DNA of 57,342 bases from Roseburia sp. CAG:10041_57 (GTDB lineage: Bacteria; Bacillota; Clostridia; Lachnospirales; Lachnospiraceae), in the NCBI GenBank assembly GCA_001916965.1, contig MNTL01000068.1:1-57342 (forward strand). The letters run 5' to 3'. The position numbers and the translations under genes were made by a program. Below the pieces are notes generated by a model. It worked only from the letters and a program-made list of their open reading frames with translations, did not search any database and was not told where the DNA came from. Shown piece after piece: positions 51,324-57,342 of the stretch. Position 1 is the stretch's first letter. Every line of letters begins with the position of its first letter.

Positions 51324-53012
51324 CTATCTCATTGTAAAAGTATGTGTTACCTTGTAGGTTCCATCTGACTGCAAGGTTCCTGTCACATCCACTGTACAGC
51401 TTCCCATATGCTTTTCTACCAAAGCCCTAATCGCATAGCCTTCCTCGAAATCACCTTTTTCGTATGCTTTTACGATTTTCTTCCACAGTGTCTCATCTGA
51501 TACTACATTAGTAAAAGTAACCGGATTGCTGTTACTGTCCAGAATGTGCGACAGGCAATCTACATAATAGTCATCCAGCGCAGAAATCGTATCCGTGCTG
51601 CCGGCTGCATTGCTTACTGCATGTGCCGTGATTCTGGTCTGTGTGGTCGTTCCACTGGTGGTTGTACTATCACTTGTTGTTGTCTGCCCTGTTGTAGTTG
51701 TATCCGGTGTGGTAGTCTGTGTCGTAGTAGTCGTTGTCGTGGTTGTTGACTGTGAAGGTGTGGTAGTCTGCGTTGGTGTAACATATCCTACATAGACAAT
51801 ATCCTGCGTATTATTATCCTGTTCTGGTTGTGTATTCTCTTCCAGATTACGGTATTTTGTTCCATTGCAGGGAGGAAGATACACAGAAAGCTCTCTCCTT
51901 ACATGGTTTTTGGAATAATCTGCATCGGAACAGTTGAAATAATCATACGTGTTGGGATTGGTATCATCCCAGGTCGTATCCACATTATAATATCCGTCAT
52001 CCAGCTTCACGATATTCCATGCATGATTCTCGCCGGCATGCCCTTCTACATAATAACAGGGAATCCCCAACTGCTGCATGATATACTGGAAAGCCCTCGC
52101 GTATCCTGCACATACCGTTCTTCCATTTACCAATGCACTGTATGCACTCTGGTTCACGGGTGCGTTCTTATCATATACAACAGAATCAAGAATCGCATCA
52201 TGCACTGCTGCTTCCTTATCATAATCTGTATATTTTCCATAGGTCTGATCCAGAATCTCCTTAGCGCCTGCCTCAAAAGCCGCCTTTGCCGTATCCATCT
52301 GTGTTGCTGTAATATTAAAAGACAGGTCGATCTCAGCAATGCTTCCATCCGGTGCATATTGATACCCATATGCTGTATTCATCCAGAACAGTTCTGGGTG
52401 ATCATTGCATACTGCCATAAAAGCATTGCGAAGCTGAGCCGGAGAAACAGCCTCTACCGGTGCAAAGCTCTTCCTGAGATCCTGCGCATTGGCATAGATC
52501 TGACGGTACAGCGCCTTACCGGTATCATTAAGCATCTGGTAATACGGATATATCACCTCATCAAAGGTAAGTCCATCTCCTGTATTGCCCTTGCCTAATG
52601 TCTGCTTCAGCTCCTGCGCTTTATGATCTGTAATCTCAGTGCCTTTGCCCTCTACAACTTCCAGACCATTTAAGCCTGATACTTTGCCAGGTACATTTAT
52701 GGAATTCTCATCCGGCGCCTGATAGCCGCCTTCTCCTGATAGCTGTGTACTGATTCCATCATCCTGTGGAATCTGGGCAGCTACATTGACTACATCCGGT
52801 GTATTCTGACTGGTGGATGTAGTTTGTGTTGGTAATGCTGATATATCTGCTGTTGTGGCTGCATCCGGCACTGCTGTTGTCTGCTCCTGCCCAGCCATGG
52901 AATTACCTAATTTTGCTGTTATATTCGGATTAAAATGGCATAGAAGAATAAAAAAAAGTATAAGCGCCAGCAAGCCACCAATCCCGTACAGCAGTTTCTC
53001 TACGATACGCAT
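51324..53012 (-). CDS. Transglutaminase-like cell-surface protein with Thr-rich linker
   Basis: A 562-residue protein. A membrane helix (about 8-25) is followed by a Thr/Ser-rich spacer. The transglutaminase-like core (about 200-360) has the triad C301 (GRTVCAGYARAFQ), H330 (ENHAWNIV) and D345 (YYNVDTTWDD), as in bacterial cysteine-protease or transglutaminase-superfamily proteins. A second Thr-rich linker (about 408-460, codons at about 51633-51790) leads to a C-terminal domain of about 100 residues (LDDYYVDCLSHILDSN). It could crosslink or cleave surface proteins or peptidoglycan peptides. The substrate is unknown. It is encoded next to pulA, each with its own signals. Confidence 0.85.
   Translation of the reverse strand: MRIVEKLLYGIGGLLALILFFILLCHFNPNITAKLGNSMAGQEQTTAVPDAATTADISALPTQTTSTSQNTPDVVNVAAQIPQDDGISTQLSGEGGYQAPDENSINVPGKVSGLNGLEVVEGKGTEITDHKAQELKQTLGKGNTGDGLTFDEVIYPYYQMLNDTGKALYRQIYANAQDLRKSFAPVEAVSPAQLRNAFMAVCNDHPELFWMNTAYGYQYAPDGSIAEIDLSFNITATQMDTAKAAFEAGAKEILDQTYGKYTDYDKEAAVHDAILDSVVYDKNAPVNQSAYSALVNGRTVCAGYARAFQYIMQQLGIPCYYVEGHAGENHAWNIVKLDDGYYNVDTTWDDTNPNTYDYFNCSDADYSKNHVRRELSVYLPPCNGTKYRNLEENTQPEQDNNTQDIVYVGYVTPTQTTTPSQSTTTTTTTTTQTTTPDTTTTGQTTTSDSTTTSGTTTQTRITAHAVSNAAGSTDTISALDDYYVDCLSHILDSNSNPVTFTNVVSDETLWKKIVKAYEKGDFEEGYAIRALVEKHMGSCTVDVTGTLQSDGTYKVTHTFTMR
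51633..51790 (-). repeat. Low-complexity Thr-rich coding tract
   Basis: Repeated ACA/ACT/ACC-type threonine codons with Ser, Gln and Pro encode the linker between the transglutaminase domain and the C-terminal domain, including a run of nine consecutive threonines. Such tracts can change length by slippage. Confidence 0.8.
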
Positions 53013-53056
53013 ATTGGTTCCTCCTTGTGTTCTTATACCCCCCGGTATCTGAACAA

Positions 53057-53088
53057 GGCAACTGCGTCGCTCCTTCTCGGCAGTTACC
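53057..53088. repeat. Hairpin upstream of the transglutaminase-like gene
   Basis: ggcaactgc (53057-53065) pairs with gcagttacc (53080-53088) over nine positions including one wobble. It lies between the hicB stop and the transglutaminase-like gene start. There is no T-run; the role is unknown. Confidence 0.5.
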
Positions 53089-53193
53089 TGTATATTTTCA
53101 GAATTATATATTTATTTAATACAATTATAGACTATTTTTCTTTTTTTGTCTATGCATTTATTCAAACTCGGCAAGTTGCTTCTTTAGCTTAAA

Positions 53194-53445
53194 CTATTTT
53201 GAATAAACTGCATCGTTTCTGGAAAGAAGATATACACAATACTGATTCATGCTGATACCTTCCCTCTTAGAATGTTCTGCAAGGGAACGATGAAGACTTC
53301 GAGGAATTCTAAGTTTAAACTGTCCAGAATAATCCTCTAAGCTGTCCGGCTCATGGATTTCAATACCATCTTCCATAGCAGCTTCTAACCATGCTTTCTT
53401 GATACGATAATTCATTGCAAAATAATCATTCAGCGTTTTCATCAT
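53194..53445 (-). CDS. hicB: HicB-like antitoxin
   Basis: An 83-residue protein. The C-terminal half is a ribbon-helix-helix DNA-binding motif: QFKLRIPRSLHRSLAEHSK, then GISMNQYCVYLLSRN. The N-terminal half (MNYRIKKAWLEAAMEDGIEI, HEPDSLEDYSG) corresponds to the shortened partial-RNase-H-like domain found in HicB proteins of this type. It neutralises HicA toxins and represses its operon. Its start overlaps the end of a hicA remnant. The partner toxin is truncated here, so this may be a solitary antitoxin. Confidence 0.82.
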   Translation of the reverse strand: MMKTLNDYFAMNYRIKKAWLEAAMEDGIEIHEPDSLEDYSGQFKLRIPRSLHRSLAEHSKREGISMNQYCVYLLSRNDAVYSK

Positions 53446-53569
53446 TCACCGCCTCACTTTCCACAATCTGCTTTACCATCTCAACATACACTTTTTTGAT
53501 GGGTTCATACTTCGGTATCGTAATCGGTTGACATCCGGCTTTTCTGAACGTGTAATGACTGCTTCCTGT
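53426..53569 (-). pseudogene. hicA: Truncated hicA toxin remnant
   Basis: A minus-strand frame from an upstream stop (TAA at 53570-53572) to TGA at 53426-53428 encodes TGSSHYTFRKAGCQPITIP followed by KYEPIKKVYVEMVKQIVESE. This matches the C-terminal part of HicA mRNA interferases, including the catalytic histidine region (SSHYTF). No start codon and none of the N-terminal part are present. The frame overlaps the hicB start by 20 bases, the normal hicA-hicB arrangement, so this is a decayed toxin gene ahead of an intact antitoxin. Confidence 0.75.
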
Positions 53570-53639
53570 TTATATTATATGTGGTGTCGCATTTGGTGTC
53601 AATATTTTTATCAAAAGAGATTTACATGACCGTTTTTAT

Positions 53640-53990
53640 AATTAAATACGTGCAAACCAACCACTTCTTTTCCGCCCCAGTTTTTACCCTAAACCATATT
53701 CTTATCTTTAGTAAAGCCATTGTTCATAAGAACTCTTTCAAAGTATTTATTCTCCGGCATAACAAATGCTTTTATTGTCTGAATCCCTATATCGTCACAT
53801 AAATATGCTATCAGCAATGCTACCGTTTCCGTTGCAATTCCTCTGTGCCAATATGCTTCATTTATTCGATAACCTATCGTTATCTGGTTTGTTCTTTTTT
53901 ATAATCAAACATTTCAGCAAGTCCTATGAGCCTGTCAGGTTCTGCACTTAGATAAATGCCTGCAACAATCTCCACCGCAATCTTCTCCTT
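53640..53990 (-). pseudogene. GNAT acetyltransferase remnant (frameshift and stop)
   Basis: Minus-strand translation gives VEIVAGIYLSAEPDRLIGL then AEMFDYKK, and after a one-base shift in an A-run (near 53899) continues TNQITIGYRINEAYWHRGIA, TETVALLIAYLCDDIGIQ and VMPENKYFERVLMNNGF. These are the conserved blocks of RimJ/RimL-type GNAT N-acetyltransferases, including the acetyl-CoA-binding HRGIATE. An in-frame TAG at 53689-53691 precedes the expected C-terminal NWGGKE. Both lesions and the missing N-terminus make it non-functional. Confidence 0.7.
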
Positions 53991-54318
53991 ACCTGTACTT
54001 ACATGTTCTAAATTTTCCCTCAATCCAGAAAGTTGCCTCTATTGTATGGAATTTCAACAGCCAAAACTTCGGATCATCGATTCCTTTGCTGAAAAAGCGA
54101 CGATCAGACTCCTTCCATACAGCTTCCTTAAGCTCCCGCTCCTCTATAAATTCTACATTTCCAATCAAAGTCACACTGTCGCCACCAGAAAAATAACAGA
54201 CACTTGCTTTGGAATTTTGCTCAAAATGAGTTGCTTTACCATTTAATTTAGAGCGTTTTGATGTAATAAAATAAATATCTTTATGACTCTTCCCTTCTTT
54301 TTTTCTGATAGTATGATT
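53989..54318 (-). pseudogene. N-terminally truncated pyridoxamine-5'-phosphate-oxidase-like protein
   Basis: An open frame of 109 residues reaches from directly after TGA-TAA stops (54319-54324) to a stop at 53989. It encodes DIYFITSKRSKLNGKATHFE, ASVCYFSGGDSVTLIGNVEF, and FFSKGIDDPKFWLLKF with EATFWIEGKF. These are the middle and end of a flavin-binding PNPOx/general-stress protein. There is no ATG at the front and about 30 N-terminal residues are missing. It abuts the GNAT remnant, so this region is decaying. A GTG at 54174 could start only the last 61 residues. Confidence 0.7.
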
Positions 54319-54431
54319 TTATCAGAAATATGGGAAAAAAGCGAATTCTAAAGTTTCTGCTGTTCGTCAAAATGACTGTGGATAAGACTGGCTGCTTATG
54401 AAAAAATGTGGATCACCAAAGCGTAAAATGC

Positions 54432-54479
54432 TAAAAAACAAGAATATCCCAAAAAGTTATGCTCAGATTTCTTTTGGGG
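54432..54479 (-). terminator. Terminator after the ABC exporter
   Basis: The arms cccaaaaag (54448-54456) and cttttgggg (54471-54479) pair. On the minus strand the sequence runs on to TTGTTTTTTAG. It lies 58 bases past the exporter stop. Confidence 0.7.
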
Positions 54480-54536
54480 GCTTTCTTATAATCCTCCAAC
54501 TGTGCTGAACTGTTACTTTAAACTCTTTTTTCATGT

Positions 54537-56240
54537 TTATTCATAGACATTAACCAATGAATAGAATAACTCTTTCTTACTGTATAACTCATCAAATGTA
54601 CCAATATCAACAATTTCACCATCTTTCATTACAATGATATGGTCAAACTGAGATAATACCTGTCTATTGAGGCTGTGTGTTACAACAATCCGTGTCATAT
54701 CCTTGAGTTCCAGAATACTACGGATCACATTTTGCGCATTGGTAGTGTCCAGTGCTGCTGTTGCTTCATCTGCTAATAGAATAGATGCATTACTTAACAT
54801 GGCTCTTGCAATGGATACCCTCTGCTTCTCACCGCCTGAGAGGTTTTTGCCATTTTCTCCACACTGATAATCAGAACCCTTCGTTTCTACCAACTGTGTA
54901 AGTCCTGCTGCCATGATTGCCCGGTCTATTCTCTGACTGTCAAAATCCTTGTACATGGTAACATTTTTCATAATAGAATCATCAAATACAAATACATTCT
55001 GTTGTATGATCGTGATCAGGCTGTGCAAAGAATCTGAACTTATCTCTGTCAGCTCTTTTCCATCAATCTGAATCGAACCTTTATAATTGTCAAAATACCC
55101 AAGGATCATATGTAATAAAGTTGTCTTTCCACTTCCACTCGGACCAACTATAGCATAGCTTTCACCCTGTTTAAAATTTGTTGTAATGGATTTCAGGATC
55201 TTTTGATCTTCCTGATAACCAAACTGTACATTTGAAAAAGTAATTTCATTTTTAAATTCTTTGCATTCTATTTTATCTGTGTTTCCTTTTTCTGCACCTT
55301 CATCCATTATATCCTCTGCCTTGGCAATAAGTCGCTCTGCGGCTTTTCTATTAGCCAGTGCCGGCCCTAACTCCTGGATTGGATTGACAACATAGTCCAG
55401 TAATTGAATAAAAGCAATTACCGTTCCCAGTGTTGCATGCCCCTTTAATGTCAGATAAACGCCGACTCCACACACAACATCCGTTACTATAAAAGAAGCT
55501 GACAAAGACACTACATTAATGATATTTGCTACTGTTCTTCTCTTTTTCTTGGCAGTTTCCAGCGTTTTATTTTCCTTTGCAAAATTTTTGATGATCTGTA
55601 CTTCTGCCTGAAAACTTTTAATCACTGCAAAGCCTTTAAATATGTCATTGATATATCCGACAAAACCGGCATTTTTCTCAGAAATATCTGCTTCTCTCTC
55701 AGAAAGTTTATTTCCGCACAATGCTGTTCCGATCAATGGAATCGTTGCAGCAGCCAGAACACAGATTGTCAGAAACCAGTTCAGATAAAGCATGACCCCG
55801 ACTGCTGTGATCATCAGCACAATCTGATAAACAATGTTGATATTTCCTAAAGTATAATAGCTTTCTACCGCACTTACATCATTGGTCATCATAGAAATAT
55901 ATTTACCTGTGATGTCATTGTTAAACGCATTGATATCCTTATAAATAATCTTATCAAACAATGCCTTTTTATACTGTGTTGTAGCTTTATAATTAAATCT
56001 GTTGATTGCGACTGTTTTCCACATGGAAATGAGCACGTATATCACAATAAACAGAAGCGTTGCCAGTACAAACCTTTTTAATTCTTCCATTGTTCCATCG
56101 ATTGCAATGTCTGAAAGTCCCTTAAATATAAAAGCCGTTAATATATTGGCTGCACATAACAGCATCATGGTAAATATCGCTACTGCAAAATTTATTTTAT
56201 TGCCTTGAAATAATGCCTTTTTCAGTTGTTTGTATTTCAT
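54537..56240 (-). CDS. ABC exporter half-transporter (membrane plus ATPase domain)
   Basis: A 567-residue protein. Six membrane helices cover about 15-300. The ATPase domain has the Walker A loop GPSGSGKTT with K372, the signature LSGGEKQRVS, Walker B with catalytic Glu in ILLADEATAALD, and the switch His in VVTHSL. It is a homodimeric type IV exporter of the drug/lipid/peptide group. No peptidase C39 domain is present, so it is not a bacteriocin processing transporter. GAGG precedes the ATG. It is encoded 109 bases after the RRNPP-type regulator on the same strand, which may control it. The substrate is unknown. Confidence 0.93.
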   Translation of the reverse strand: MKYKQLKKALFQGNKINFAVAIFTMMLLCAANILTAFIFKGLSDIAIDGTMEELKRFVLATLLFIVIYVLISMWKTVAINRFNYKATTQYKKALFDKIIYKDINAFNNDITGKYISMMTNDVSAVESYYTLGNINIVYQIVLMITAVGVMLYLNWFLTICVLAAATIPLIGTALCGNKLSEREADISEKNAGFVGYINDIFKGFAVIKSFQAEVQIIKNFAKENKTLETAKKKRRTVANIINVVSLSASFIVTDVVCGVGVYLTLKGHATLGTVIAFIQLLDYVVNPIQELGPALANRKAAERLIAKAEDIMDEGAEKGNTDKIECKEFKNEITFSNVQFGYQEDQKILKSITTNFKQGESYAIVGPSGSGKTTLLHMILGYFDNYKGSIQIDGKELTEISSDSLHSLITIIQQNVFVFDDSIMKNVTMYKDFDSQRIDRAIMAAGLTQLVETKGSDYQCGENGKNLSGGEKQRVSIARAMLSNASILLADEATAALDTTNAQNVIRSILELKDMTRIVVTHSLNRQVLSQFDHIIVMKDGEIVDIGTFDELYSKKELFYSLVNVYE

Positions 56241-56349
56241 CTTGATACCTCATTAGCCCTTTATAATTTACTTCTAATGTAATAAATCATATGATAATAC
56301 CATTTTGCAAAATAGTTTATGACTTTTCAGGAAAATATACGTTTATGCT

Positions 56350-57201
56350 CTAACCGAGTCTGCAATGATATTTCTCTAAGTACCTGTTTGCAACCTTTTC
56401 CTTAATCTTGTTTCTTCTATACATTGTAATAAATACATAACTATACCTTAAACACTTCTCTTCAAGAGATTCTTCATTTGTTTTTTCATATATGCAGGAA
56501 CGATTAGCCAGAATGTTACCTATAATATCTGCCCTGCATATTGATATTGCAAATTTCAATCCCTTATCACTGATTTCCAAAGATTTTACCAATTCATTAT
56601 TATCTTCCAAAAATGCTCCGTAGTTCAAATAAAAGGTCAATCCCGGTACTGCATGGTATTTCATATCAACCCGGCTATACTCATATTCACTCAGTATCTT
56701 TTCGTAAATAAGCAGTGCTTCCTTCCATTTATTTTGCCTATAATAAGTGATAGCCATCTTATTCATTAAACTATATTCTGCTCTAAAGGGAATACGATAT
56801 AGCATATCCTTTCCTTCTATTCCAGGCATTGTATAATGCAGAATTTTTTTTAATGCATTTACTTTCTCCTCTCCCTGTAACGTATTTTCTAAATATATTT
56901 GCTCCATTTCCACAAACTGTCGGTTTACAGTTACACTTGTATCGAGTTCCTGCTTGATTTCTTTAAACAGTCTGGCTTCCTTTTCTTTTTCACCTCTTGG
57001 ACCACATCTCCTATATTCCCTTATCTTTTCATAAAGTGCAAAATCATCTGCAACAATAAATCCATAATACTGTTCTCTGTTAATATCAAGTTTTTTAAGC
57101 AGTTGGTACAAAACTTTTCTATGAGGATTTCTCTTACCCAATTCAATACGTGATAATGATTCCTGTTCACAGATTCCTTCACATAGCTGTTCCTGTGTCA
57201 T
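56350..57201 (-). CDS. RRNPP-like (HTH plus TPR) regulator, start codon unclear
   Basis: The longest ATG-initiated frame has 283 residues starting MTQEQLCEGICEQESLSRIE, the middle of an XRE-type helix-turn-helix. In-frame codons upstream to 57261 encode VSRIQVILNYLIKEVREAKG, which is the expected first helix of that domain. They contain no ATG, GTG or TTG, and a TGA stops the frame at 57262-57264. The C-terminal part (about 70-283) is helical TPR-like, as in peptide-sensing Rgg/PlcR/PrgX-type regulators (YYRQNKWKEALLIYEKILSE). The gene may use an unusual ATT/ATA start or be damaged. It probably controls the adjacent exporter. Confidence 0.7.
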   Translation of the reverse strand: MTQEQLCEGICEQESLSRIELGKRNPHRKVLYQLLKKLDINREQYYGFIVADDFALYEKIREYRRCGPRGEKEKEARLFKEIKQELDTSVTVNRQFVEMEQIYLENTLQGEEKVNALKKILHYTMPGIEGKDMLYRIPFRAEYSLMNKMAITYYRQNKWKEALLIYEKILSEYEYSRVDMKYHAVPGLTFYLNYGAFLEDNNELVKSLEISDKGLKFAISICRADIIGNILANRSCIYEKTNEESLEEKCLRYSYVFITMYRRNKIKEKVANRYLEKYHCRLG

Positions 57202-57342
57202 TCCTTTGGCTTCACGTACTTCCTTAATTAAATAATTAAGTATAACCTGAATCCGTGAAACTCAGTTATTTTTTTACAGGAACTGCTTAGAATAGATGTA
57301 ATTCATTGCTTTACACCGAATTCAAGTACACAATTCCTGTTT

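Noticed and set aside
51633..51790. Short repetitive tract that at first looked like a tandem repeat or CRISPR-like array
   Set aside because: It is irregular threonine-codon repetition inside a coding frame, without constant spacers or repeat units.
51828..52598. A 256-codon plus-strand open frame opposite the transglutaminase-like gene
   Set aside because: It is antisense to a gene with a complete catalytic triad, and its translation is low-quality (Ile/Cys/His-rich) with no family match.
53581..54246. Several plus-strand open frames (60-96 codons) in the decayed region
   Set aside because: They are antisense to recognisable GNAT and PNPOx remnants on the minus strand and have no domain or ribosome-binding site.
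54398..54508. A 36-codon plus-strand ORF starting MKKCGSPKRKMLKNKN, slightly like the N-terminus of a TrkH potassium transporter
   Set aside because: No ribosome-binding site, and it overlaps the ABC-exporter terminator. The similarity is too short to support a gene or a remnant.

Overview
The window looks like chromosomal DNA of an anaerobic gut-type Clostridium relative, most likely family Lachnospiraceae (Blautia, Roseburia or Dorea-like). This rests on the gene set: a T-box leader ahead of metG, a THF riboswitch ahead of an ECF folate S-component, an N-terminal-rubredoxin ('reverse') rubrerythrin beside a PerR/Fur regulator, split transketolase, YesM/YesN-type signalling and a type I pullulanase. 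The species is not determined. No rRNA, tRNA, CRISPR array, prophage or insertion sequence was seen.

Layout. 1-1064: WYL regulator overlapping a VOC gene cut by the window edge. 1286-5410 (minus): HtrA-like membrane protein, YhaM-type exonuclease and RlmD, a probable operon. 5563-10121 (plus): mutS2 followed by a two-component pair. 10155-15129 (minus): HAD phosphatase, condensation-like protein, and a methionine T-box operon with a DapF-like half protein, a MITE-like repeat and metG. 15296-18283 (plus): chemoreceptor plus an orphan sugar-binding lipoprotein. 18360-24886 (minus): Fe-ADH-like half protein, and a YesM/YesN system next to a sugar ABC importer (binding protein, two permeases, no ATPase). 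24914-30853 (minus): GlpP-family antiterminator, lipase-like hydrolase, and a pentose module (FGGY kinase, AraD-type epimerase, split transketolase).

31165-33308 (plus): zinc-ribbon protein and SPFH protein. 33359-36114 (minus): MATE exporter, YlmH and a membrane-anchored Mrr-type nuclease. 36268-38492 (plus): THF riboswitch, folT, and a membrane protein ending in an HPt-like domain. 38553-41710 (minus): AEC transporter, small membrane protein, polysaccharide deacetylase, MecA-N-like protein and an unknown protein. 41871-44415 (minus): two-component pair coupled to an RluA-type pseudouridine synthase. 44544-45621 (plus): perR and reverse rubrerythrin under a consensus promoter overlapping a Fur-type box. 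45682-47858 (minus): soluble PocR/chemoreceptor-like sensor, a 550-base noncoding stretch with candidate RNA structure, and folD. 47997-53012 (minus): surface pullulanase and a surface transglutaminase-like protein. 53194-54318: decayed region with intact hicB but remnants of hicA, a GNAT acetyltransferase and a flavin-binding oxidase. 54537-57261 (minus): ABC exporter and an RRNPP-type regulator with no usable start codon.

Most of the window is ordinary accessory and housekeeping sequence. The most unusual signals are: (i) four intact genes that look like enzymes with lost catalytic residues or domains (HtrA-like, condensation-like, DapF-like, Fe-ADH-like), one of them placed under a methionine T-box with metG; (ii) a membrane-anchored orphan HPt protein; (iii) a folT leader in which one hairpin hides the ribosome-binding site and also ends in a T-run; (iv) the zinc-ribbon/SPFH pair; (v) the chemoreceptor/binding-protein pair; (vi) a possible small RNA between the PocR sensor and folD. 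All functional statements are from sequence reading alone.
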